From Oscillatoriales cyanobacterium (lineage in GTDB: Bacteria; Cyanobacteriota; Cyanobacteriia; Cyanobacteriales; Laspinemataceae), in the NCBI GenBank assembly GCA_011390955.1, contig JAABRM010000061.1:1-44046 (forward strand): a stretch of DNA of 44,046 nucleotides, in the 5' to 3' direction. The notes under the pieces were generated by a model, which ran no database searches, was not told the DNA's origin, and saw only the letters and a list, made by a program, of their open reading frames with translations. Position numbers and translations under genes: made by a program. Positions 23,998-30,938 of this stretch are shown piece after piece. Position 1 is the first letter of the stretch, and each line of letters begins with the position of its first letter.

Positions 23998-24699
23998 GTG
24001 AACCTTATGAATAGGATAAAAATTAGCGCCAATCAAGTCGCCCGATTGAATAATGTATTGCTAGGGAGTCTAATCGCCTTTGAATTAGTCTTATTATCTA
24101 TTTATCTGATTACTGTCTGGCTGTGGGGAAAAAGTCCGGCGATCGTCGATTTTAATGGATTTCAAAATCTGCCATCTTTGTTTTCAGCGGTGCAATTATT
24201 TATCGTCGCTTGCGGGTTTATGGGTTTGGCCTTTTATCGAAGTTATCCCGGTCAAAAACCTTCGCGCCGGTTGTTGATAACCGTGGGTTTAATTCTGTTC
24301 TATGTTTCTGTGATTGATGAAACTTTTAAGGTTCATCAACATTTTTATAAACCTTTTTGTTGGCTGCTTATAGAAAACTGTCGCAGTTGGTACAATATTT
24401 ATATTTATCTGTATATTGCCATAGCGATCGCCACCTTGGTTTTATTGTTCAAAGACTTAAAAGCCACTTGGAATTTCTATCCTTTCGCGGCATTTTTTGT
24501 CGGTTTTGGCATCTTTACTTTTTTGTTCGGGGCTTTAGGATTGGAGTTACTTAAATTCCAAGTGTTAAATACTGGATATGGGATGCTCGAAAAACTCCGA
24601 ATTGGTTTAGAAGAATATCTAGAAATGCTGGGGATGACCTTGACTTTATACGGAATTGGCCGATTTTTTATTCGACGAATTTCCGATATTAATGGTTGA
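23998..24699 (+). CDS. Multi-spanning membrane protein, unknown (paralog 2)
   Basis: This 233-aa protein has about six hydrophobic helices and the same conserved charged stations as the previous gene: DETFKVHQHF, GALGLELLKFQ and EEYLEMLGMTLTLYG. The N-terminal segment and loops differ strongly, so the duplication is old. The start is a GTG at 23998 with AGGAT six bases upstream; an ATG at 24007 is the alternative. Function and substrate are unknown. The two proteins may form a heteromer, which is inference from their tandem arrangement. A heptamer repeat tract begins at the stop codon. Confidence 0.85.
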   Translation: MNLMNRIKISANQVARLNNVLLGSLIAFELVLLSIYLITVWLWGKSPAIVDFNGFQNLPSLFSAVQLFIVACGFMGLAFYRSYPGQKPSRRLLITVGLILFYVSVIDETFKVHQHFYKPFCWLLIENCRSWYNIYIYLYIAIAIATLVLLFKDLKATWNFYPFAAFFVGFGIFTFLFGALGLELLKFQVLNTGYGMLEKLRIGLEEYLEMLGMTLTLYGIGRFFIRRISDING

Positions 24700-24937
24700 T
24701 GGTTGTTTGTTGGTTGTTGGTTGTTGTTTGTTGTTTGTTGGTTGTTGGTTGTTGTTTGTTGGTTGTTGGTTGTTGATGGTTGATTGTTGATGGTTGATTG
24801 TTGGTTGTTGGTTGCCCCTCTGCTCCCCCACACCTCTGCTCCCCCGCTCCCCCGCTCCCCCGCTCCTGAAGCCCCTCCGCCCCTCCGCTCCCCTGCTCCC
24901 CCGCTCCCCACACCCCGCACCCCACACCCCGCACCCC
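24700..24937. repeat. Heptamer repeat tract and C-rich repeat tract
   Basis: The gap before the hydroxylase gene (24700-25027) is filled by TTGTTGG/TTGATGG units (24700-24815), followed by pyrimidine-rich units of the CTCCCCCG type (24816-24905) and a regular CCCCACA/CCCCGCA series (24906-24937). Open frames over it give low-complexity peptides and are not genes. Confidence 0.92.
24906..24937 (-). promoter_or_regulatory. G-quadruplex candidate on the minus strand
   Basis: Five runs of four G, each separated by three bases (TGC or TGT), occur on the minus strand with exact 7-base spacing. This fits the strict quadruplex consensus. It lies 90 bases ahead of the hydroxylase start, on the template strand for that gene. 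Confidence 0.8.
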
Positions 24938-25027
24938 AAAAAGCGATCGCTCCCAAAATGCGAATAGGCTAAATTTACGGCAAAATAGTAAAGAAATGTA
25001 AAGTTGTCTTAAGAAAATCAGTTACTT

Positions 25028-26317
25028 ATGAGAAAAAATCAGCCAACGGTGACATCTGAATTGACCGAAGCAACCAGCCCTAACTTGGGCTTTGACTATG
25101 ATATTGCTATTGTCGGGGGGGGAATTAGTGGGGCAACCCTGGCGGCAGCGTTGAAAGATTCGGGGCTGAAAGTGGCGTTGATTGAAGCTTTGTCCCAAGC
25201 AGCAGCGGTTTCCCGTCAGCAAGTCTATGCCCTGACGCTGTTAACCGGGCAAATTTTTGAGCAAATCGGCGTTTGGGACAAGATTTTACCGAAAATCAAT
25301 AAATTTACCCAAATTTACCTTTCTGATGCGGATCATTCGGGAATTGTGCAATTTTATCCCAATGATTTAAATCGAGATCACTTGGGATATGTGGCAGAAC
25401 ATGGGCCGGTGATTTCTGAGTTGCAGGCATTTTTAAATGATTGCCCCAATGTAACTTGGATTTGTCCCGCTGAAGTGGTGAAAGTCGATTACCAACCGGA
25501 TGCGGTGGTGATAGAAGCGCGATCGCTTTCTGAAGATAATTCGGCGAATATTAGTGATGCGCCCCGACACAAAATCCGTGCTCGCTTGTTAGTTGCTGCC
25601 GATGGGAAAAAATCCCAAATTCGGGAAGCAGCGGGAATTTCTACTAAAGGCTGGAAATATTGGCAATCGTGCATTACCACGAAAATTAAGCCCGAAAAGT
25701 CTCATCATAATATTGCTTATGAAAAATTCCAATATAGCGGGCCATTTGCGATTTTGCCGTTGCCAGGAAATCGTTGCAATGTTGTTTGGACTGTTCCCCA
25801 TGCGGAGGCGAAAGCTTTAGCGGAATTGGACGATCGCGAATTTTTAGCGGAGTTGAAAAAACGCTATGGCGACCTTATGGGAGAGTTAGAATTATTAGGC
25901 AATCGGTTTGTGTTTCAGGTGCAATTGATGCAAAGCGATCGCTATGTAAAACACCGATTAGCCTTAATTGGTGATGCTGCCCATTGTTGTCATCCCGTGG
26001 GAGGTCAAGGCTTGAATATGGGCATTCGCGATGTGGGGGCGATCGCGCAAGTATTAATCAATGCCCATAAAAAAGGTGAAGATATTGGCAGTGAAAAAAT
26101 CCTCAAACGTTATGAAAGTTGGCGCAAGTTAGAAAACCTCACTATTTTAGGATTTACTGACTTTTTGGATCGGATGTTTTCTAACAAATGGTTGCCCCTG
26201 GTGGCATTGCGGCGTCTGGGTTTATGGCTGTTGCAGAATGTGCGTCCCATGAAACTTTTTGCCTTGCGCTTAATGACCGGACAAACCGGACGGCATCCCC
26301 AATTGGCGCAACGGTAA
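25028..26317 (+). CDS. FAD-dependent hydroxylase, UbiH/VisC family
   Basis: This 429-aa flavoprotein monooxygenase resembles UbiH/UbiF/VisC, which hydroxylate quinone precursors. In cyanobacteria its substrate is not settled (plastoquinone or another isoprenoid quinone is possible). The FAD-binding GGGISGATLAAAL near residue 30 and the second FAD motif ALIGDAAHCCHPVGGQGLNM, characteristic of the family, are both present. An ARLLVAADGKKSQIRE segment fits the DG motif. The C-terminal stretch with WLPLVALRRLGLWLLQ may contact the membrane. The ATG at 25028 fits, although the first 25 residues are poorly conserved-looking and polar. Confidence 0.92.
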   Translation: MRKNQPTVTSELTEATSPNLGFDYDIAIVGGGISGATLAAALKDSGLKVALIEALSQAAAVSRQQVYALTLLTGQIFEQIGVWDKILPKINKFTQIYLSDADHSGIVQFYPNDLNRDHLGYVAEHGPVISELQAFLNDCPNVTWICPAEVVKVDYQPDAVVIEARSLSEDNSANISDAPRHKIRARLLVAADGKKSQIREAAGISTKGWKYWQSCITTKIKPEKSHHNIAYEKFQYSGPFAILPLPGNRCNVVWTVPHAEAKALAELDDREFLAELKKRYGDLMGELELLGNRFVFQVQLMQSDRYVKHRLALIGDAAHCCHPVGGQGLNMGIRDVGAIAQVLINAHKKGEDIGSEKILKRYESWRKLENLTILGFTDFLDRMFSNKWLPLVALRRLGLWLLQNVRPMKLFALRLMTGQTGRHPQLAQR

Positions 26318-26367
26318 GGGTAATTTTACTTTAAGTTTTACTGGGGATTAGCTCAGAGAAAAATGGA

Positions 26368-26439
26368 TCTAGAAACCGGGTTTCTGTGGTGAATATCAAA
26401 GTTATCTGTTTTCAGCGCAAAAGAAACCCGGTTTCTAGA
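26368..26439. repeat. 72-bp element with perfect 18-bp terminal inverted repeats
   Basis: TCTAGAAACCGGGTTTCT (26368-26385) and its exact complement (26422-26439) bound a 36-base centre. It shares the AAACCGGGTTT core with the hairpins at 17779 and 19271. Confidence 0.92.
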
Positions 26440-26448
26440 CGCCGCGCC

Positions 26449-26490
26449 AAGCATAGCCTTTTCCCGGAAACAGGCTATGCTTTTTGTGTT
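26449..26490 (+). terminator. Intrinsic terminator of the hydroxylase gene
   Basis: An 11-bp stem AAGCATAGCCT / AGGCTATGCTT (26449-26459, 26472-26482) is followed by a T-rich run (TTTTTGTGTTTTT). Confidence 0.85.
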
Positions 26491-26667
26491 TTTAATAAAA
26501 ATTTAATCATTTTCTGAAAAATATGTTAAGCATGAATGCTTAACAATACTTAATCAATCTTCAAGATTCCAGTAAAAAAAATACGCCTTATGGCGGATGC
26601 CTTGGCTGCGATCGGCTTCATACAATGGTTATTGTACGATAATTTTGATTCTTGAGGGACAGTAGCT

Positions 26668-27111
26668 ATGGCATCTGAATCTAAAGTCAGACATTATTTG
26701 GGGTATTGGTTACAATTTGGCAAGAAAATCATTATGTACAACGGTACAGTCGCCAAAGGACTTGAATCGGCGATTTCTAGAGAAGGCTATTCTCAGGAGT
26801 TTGAGGATTTATGGGCTGAGGTGCGATCGCCTGATTCGGGCAATTGTCGTCTCGAAGGATCTTGGGAAACTATTGATGAGTTGTTAACCCCACAATGGGA
26901 GATCGTCATGCATCATTCTATGCCTGAACTAATCTGCGTCTCACGAGAGCAAACTATTAATGTCTCCGTGCGGTCCCTGTTGTCGGGAAATTCTACCTAT
27001 CAATTGCCAAGTAAATGGCAAAGCGATCGCCGCTACCTGAGAAATATTATCGATCGGGTGGATCGGATGATGGCGAGAAATTTTTTGAATAGAAACCATC
27101 AGCCAGGATGA
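26668..27111 (+). CDS. Conserved-looking protein of unknown function, first gene of chemotaxis cluster
   Basis: This 147-aa soluble protein has no signal peptide or membrane helix. Its first part, HYLGYWLQFGKKIIMYNG, and YSQEFEDLWAEVRSPDSGNCRLEGSWETIDELL resemble a small cyanobacterial protein type I remember only as hypothetical. There is no CheY or PatA-like part. A GAGGG ribosome site precedes the ATG. It lies 126 bases ahead of the CheY-like gene, in the same direction, at the place where related loci (pixG, hmpA) have a PatA-type regulator. It could be part of that pathway by position only. Confidence 0.75.
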   Translation: MASESKVRHYLGYWLQFGKKIIMYNGTVAKGLESAISREGYSQEFEDLWAEVRSPDSGNCRLEGSWETIDELLTPQWEIVMHHSMPELICVSREQTINVSVRSLLSGNSTYQLPSKWQSDRRYLRNIIDRVDRMMARNFLNRNHQPG

Positions 27112-27237
27112 TATTGCTTTAATTTTTTTTCAACAAATATTAATTTTTATGACTCATCTTGGGAGGCTCAACCAATCTCTCAAGAAAAAGCTAAAATATA
27201 TCAATGATTTATTCTCTATCATCATTCTATCCAGTCA

Positions 27238-27606
27238 ATGCCTAAAGTTTTAGTAGTCGATGATACCGTCAGCGAGTTAGAAGTCTTATCCCGGATCCTG
27301 CAAAAAGCCAATATAGAAGTGATTCAAGCCACTAATGGGGAAGATGCGATCGCGATGATTTTATCGGATCCGCCGGATTTAGTCGTTTTGGATGTGATTA
27401 TGCCCGGAATGAATGGTTTTGAAGTGATTCGAGAACTACGGGCTAATCACAAAACTGCAAAATTACCCGTGATATTTTGCAGTCAAAAAAATACGCAAAT
27501 TGATTACAGTTGGGGTTTAGACATGGGGGCTGATGCTTATCTGAGCAAACCCATAGATAGCCAACAGTTTATTAGCACAATTCAGCGGTTTTTGTCAAGA
27601 GTTTAA
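27238..27606 (+). CDS. CheY-like response regulator (PixH/HmpB/PilH type)
   Basis: This 122-aa single receiver domain has no output domain. The acidic pocket D8-D9, phosphorylation site D52 (VVLDVIMPGMNGF), S82 in place of the usual Thr (IFCSQKN) and K104 in LSKPID are all present, so it should be phosphorylated by the CheA-type kinase encoded 3.3 kb downstream. In Pix/Hmp-type systems this protein controls type IV pilus motors or acts as a phosphate sink. The ATG at 27238 gives the usual MPKVLVVDD start. Confidence 0.95.
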   Translation: MPKVLVVDDTVSELEVLSRILQKANIEVIQATNGEDAIAMILSDPPDLVVLDVIMPGMNGFEVIRELRANHKTAKLPVIFCSQKNTQIDYSWGLDMGADAYLSKPIDSQQFISTIQRFLSRV

Positions 27607-27770
27607 GCCAAAAAATCACCAAATTAATTTATTGATGGTTTGGTTTGATTTATAATTAATTCGTGGATTAAGTTATGAGTTAAAAATATGTGAAGTTTAA
27701 CTAAGACGCTGACTTGAGGAGAAACCAGGAATCCCATGAAGCGATCGCAGACTATTTGGGGATTTATGCA

Positions 27771-28250
27771 ATGGAATATAGCGGTTCTCCCACGGAATTA
27801 TTTTTACTATTTCGGCAACAAGAAACTTATTGTGGGGTGCAGCTAATCTCTGTCAGAGAAGTGCTTTCTTTAAGCCATCAACCCATTCATCCGGTGCCGA
27901 ATACTCCGCCCTTTGTCTTGGGATTAACCAATTTACGGGGAGAGATTTTAGCGGTGGCGGATTTAGGGGTATTTATTGGCACCGAAGCGAGAGTAGATTG
28001 GCAGGAATTAAACAGTCGTCTGTTAATTGTAGAAGCGCCATCCCCTCAAGATGGCCATTCCTCCAAAATTCGCATGGGATTAGCGGTATCTCAAGTGGAA
28101 GGAGTGGTTTCTTTGAAAACCGATCGCATTGTTTCGGCGATGGATGTGAAAGAAGAAATTGCCCCATTATTGCGAGGTTTATATCACTATGAAGCAAGAT
28201 TACTAATGATTCTGGATATCGAGGCGATCGCTCATAGTAATCGCTGGTAA
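27771..28250 (+). CDS. CheW-like scaffold protein (first of two)
   Basis: This 159-aa CheW domain protein should couple the receptor to the CheA kinase. Recognisable parts are VQLISVREVLSLSHQPIHPVP, PFVLGLTNLRGEILAVADLG, GLAVSQVEGVVSL and LLMILDIEAI. I chose the ATG at 27771; the frame is open back to a TTG at 27714 without a ribosome site. Oddly, a good AGGAG site (27716-27720) and an ATG at 27736 exist in another frame, which stops after 37 codons, so translation may begin unusually or there may be a leader peptide. The end of the gene is part of a 20-bp tandem duplication. Confidence 0.9.
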   Translation: MEYSGSPTELFLLFRQQETYCGVQLISVREVLSLSHQPIHPVPNTPPFVLGLTNLRGEILAVADLGVFIGTEARVDWQELNSRLLIVEAPSPQDGHSSKIRMGLAVSQVEGVVSLKTDRIVSAMDVKEEIAPLLRGLYHYEARLLMILDIEAIAHSNRW

Positions 28251-28271
28251 ATCATAGTAATCGCTGGTAAA
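28232..28271. repeat. 20-bp tandem duplication over the CheW stop codon
   Basis: TCATAGTAATCGCTGGTAAA occurs twice in a row (28232-28251, 28252-28271). The first copy holds the last codons and the stop codon; the second is downstream. Confidence 0.95.
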
Positions 28272-28384
28272 TCATCAGCGATCATCCTATCAGGTATCAG
28301 CAAAAAATCGGGGGATATTATTGTCCCTGAAAGCTGAAAGCTGACTGCTATCTTGGGAACTATCTGAAATCTGGGAGTTCTGAC

Positions 28385-30787
28385 GTGACACTTGTCAATA
28401 TAGATCGACGAATCGAAAACTCGTCATCCTCTGACCCGGTTCTAAAATATCGCCAGATTTCTCAAAAATGTTGTGCGATCGCGGCGATTATTGGTTGTGT
28501 GGTGATGGCGGGTTGGATACTGAATATTCCTTTACTAAAAAGTATTTTACCCATCGGGGTGACGATGAAAGTTAATACAGCCCTTGGCTTCATCTTTGGG
28601 GGTGGGGCTTTGTGGTTATGGCATCAAGAACCGGAAGATCCATCGAAGCGGCAATGGGCAAAGTGGCTGGCAATTTTTGTTAGCGCGATCGGTTTGGTCA
28701 CTCTATTAGAATATACCCAAGGCTGGAACTTAGGAATCGATCGATTTCTCCTACCAGAAAATGCTCAGGAGGTTGCCACTGCCAATCCGGGGAGAATGCC
28801 GCCAAATACTGCCCTTAATTTTCTCTTAATTGGCGTCGCAATTTTATTAACTATCGGCGAAAATGCGAACTATCAAGCAACACAAATTCTGGCGATCGCT
28901 CCTTTTTTAGTTGCCATTTTGGGAGTTGTGGGTTATCTCTATGGGGCGCAATCTCTTGATGGGGTTGCTGCCTATACCCCTATGCCTTTGCATACGGCGA
29001 TCGCTTTTATTTTCCTTTGCATCAGTATCTTATTTGCCCATCCCAATAAAGGATATATGACAGTTATTACCAGTGAAAATGCCGGTGGAATTATCAGTCG
29101 TAAATTAACCCCGTGGGCGATCGCGATCCCGACATTTTTGGGTTGGCTGATCTTACAAGGATATCGCGCCGAACTCTACGATCCAGAAGTACAAATATCC
29201 CTGCTGGTGGTGCTGCATATCGCCGTCTTTGGCTGGGTAATTTGGTGGAATGGGCGATCGCTCAGTCAGATCGATCGGCAAAAAAATCTGGCAGAAACAG
29301 AACTGCGCGAACTGAATGCCGAACTAGAAAACCGCGTCGCTCAACGCACCGTTGAACTGCAACAAACCACCCAAGAACAACAACAATTACTCTTTGGTTT
29401 AGAACATCGGAATAAAGTCCTCGATGATGCGGCGATCGTCAGTGAAACCGATCCTCGCGGACTCATTACCTTTGCCAATGATAAATTTTGTCAAATTTCC
29501 GGTTATACCCATGCCGAACTGATCGGCAAAGACCACAAAATTGTCAATTCTGGCTATCATCCTCGGTCATTTTTTGTAGAAATGTGGCAACAGATATCAT
29601 CCGGTCGAGTCTGGAAAGGGGAAATCAAAAATCGGGCGAAAGATGGTTCTTACTATTGGGTAGAAACCACCATTTCTCCCATCTTTAATCCCCAAGGTAA
29701 ACTGGTAAAATATATTGCCATTAGAATTGACATTACCGAGCGGAAAAATGCTGAAGCCAGACTAGAACAAATCGCCGCCGAACGCCAAGCAGAAACCGAC
29801 AAAATCACTCAGCAAGTGCTAAAAATGCTGAATGAAATTAAAGGAGCCGCTCGCGGAGATTTAACCGTCAAAGCTCAAGTTACTAATGATAGTTTAGGGG
29901 CTTTGGCCGATTCTTTTAACTTCCTGATTAGTTCCTTACGCAAAGTCGTGAATAGTATTCAAGAAGTTGCCGGTCAAGTCAAAAATGCTACGGGAGAATC
30001 CATTGCCAAAACCAATGAATTAGCCAACCAAGCCCGCAATCAATCTCAGCAAATTGAATTGACTTTACAGCAAATTCAGCGGATGGTTGATTCAATTAAA
30101 GATGTGTCCAATGTAGCGGGACGGGCGGAAAAAGTGGCGGAACAATCGGCCCAAACCGCTGAAATTGGCGGCATTGCCGTAGACCGAACCGTGCAAGGAA
30201 TTAATGAATTGCGCCATACCATTGCCGATACCGCTAAAATGATGAAACGCTTAGGAGAATCTTCCCAACAAATCGGCAAAATTGTCACCTCTATTTCTCA
30301 AATTGCTTCTCAAACCAATTTGTTAGCCCTGAATGCTACCATTGAAGCAGCCCGGGCTGGGGAACAAGGACAAGGTTTTGCTGTAGTCGCTGAAGAAGTC
30401 AGAAAGTTGGCGGAACGGTCAGCGTCTGCTACGGAAGAAATTGCCGAAATTGTGAGTACAATTCAGGAGGAAATTAGCCGCGTGATGTCGGCAATGGAGT
30501 CGGGGACTCAAGAAGTAGTGGAAGGGACAAATTTGGCGGCGGAAGCGAAAAATAATTTGGTGGCAATTATTGAAGTCAGCCGGGAAATGAATTCTCTGGT
30601 GCAAACCATTACCAGTGCGGCCAAAAAACAAGCGGTTTCCGTGGAAGAAATTGCCCAAAATGTTAAACAAATTAGTGACATTTCTACCACTACGGCGGAA
30701 AATGCCCAAGATGTAACCGCGAGTCTGGATGGCTTGGCGGTATCTGTGACTAAATTACAAAATTCCGTGGCAAATTTCCGGTCTTAA
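28385..30787 (+). CDS. PAS-containing methyl-accepting chemotaxis-like receptor
   Basis: This 800-aa transducer has about eight N-terminal membrane helices (residues about 30-300; [18 protein letters not shown] is typical of a multi-spanning sensor domain seen in many PAS proteins). A coiled coil follows, then one PAS domain with PAC (about 345-460, [20 protein letters not shown] to [15 protein letters not shown]), and an MCP signalling domain with the hairpin tip [22 protein letters not shown]. There is no periplasmic ligand domain, so the signal is probably sensed in the membrane or by the PAS domain. No bilin-binding GAF like that of PixJ is seen. The start is a GTG at 28385 with GGGAG eight bases upstream. 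Confidence 0.95.
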   Translation: MTLVNIDRRIENSSSSDPVLKYRQISQKCCAIAAIIGCVVMAGWILNIPLLKSILPIGVTMKVNTALGFIFGGGALWLWHQEPEDPSKRQWAKWLAIFVSAIGLVTLLEYTQGWNLGIDRFLLPENAQEVATANPGRMPPNTALNFLLIGVAILLTIGENANYQATQILAIAPFLVAILGVVGYLYGAQSLDGVAAYTPMPLHTAIAFIFLCISILFAHPNKGYMTVITSENAGGIISRKLTPWAIAIPTFLGWLILQGYRAELYDPEVQISLLVVLHIAVFGWVIWWNGRSLSQIDRQKNLAETELRELNAELENRVAQRTVELQQTTQEQQQLLFGLEHRNKVLDDAAIVSETDPRGLITFANDKFCQISGYTHAELIGKDHKIVNSGYHPRSFFVEMWQQISSGRVWKGEIKNRAKDGSYYWVETTISPIFNPQGKLVKYIAIRIDITERKNAEARLEQIAAERQAETDKITQQVLKMLNEIKGAARGDLTVKAQVTNDSLGALADSFNFLISSLRKVVNSIQEVAGQVKNATGESIAKTNELANQARNQSQQIELTLQQIQRMVDSIKDVSNVAGRAEKVAEQSAQTAEIGGIAVDRTVQGINELRHTIADTAKMMKRLGESSQQIGKIVTSISQIASQTNLLALNATIEAARAGEQGQGFAVVAEEVRKLAERSASATEEIAEIVSTIQEEISRVMSAMESGTQEVVEGTNLAAEAKNNLVAIIEVSREMNSLVQTITSAAKKQAVSVEEIAQNVKQISDISTTTAENAQDVTASLDGLAVSVTKLQNSVANFRS

Positions 30788-30845
30788 ACGGTAGTTAAAT
30801 TTGGGGTGGGCAATGCCGATAATTTGTCAACATCATTAGCTAATC

Positions 30846-30906
30846 GTAGGGTGGGCATTGCCCACCATACCATCAGTCAAATGTAGGGTGGGCATTGCCC
30901 ACCATA
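30846..30906. repeat. Two copies of GTAGGGTGGGCATTGCCCACC repeat
   Basis: Copies at 30846-30869 and 30883-30906 are identical over 24 bp and each folds into a GGTGGGC-ATT-GCCCACC hairpin. A degenerate third copy (GGGGTGGGCAATGCC) starts near 30801. They lie between the receptor and kinase genes. Confidence 0.9.
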
Positions 30907-30938
30907 GAATCTATAATTATAAAAAAAGCATAATAATT

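Larger units (their letters stand above)
26318..26667. other. Intergenic region with repeat, terminator and a small palindrome
   Basis: Besides the two elements listed separately, there is TACAAT-GGTT-ATTGTA at 26621-26636, just ahead of the next gene. It could be an operator or contain a -10 box. A GAGGG site before 26668 serves that gene. No gene is seen. Confidence 0.5.

Noticed and set aside
24477-24972. Long low-complexity frames (up to 159 codons) over the heptamer and C-rich repeats
   Set aside because: They consist of NNQQPTT and GGAGERG repeats from DNA repeats and overlap the membrane-protein gene on the other strand.
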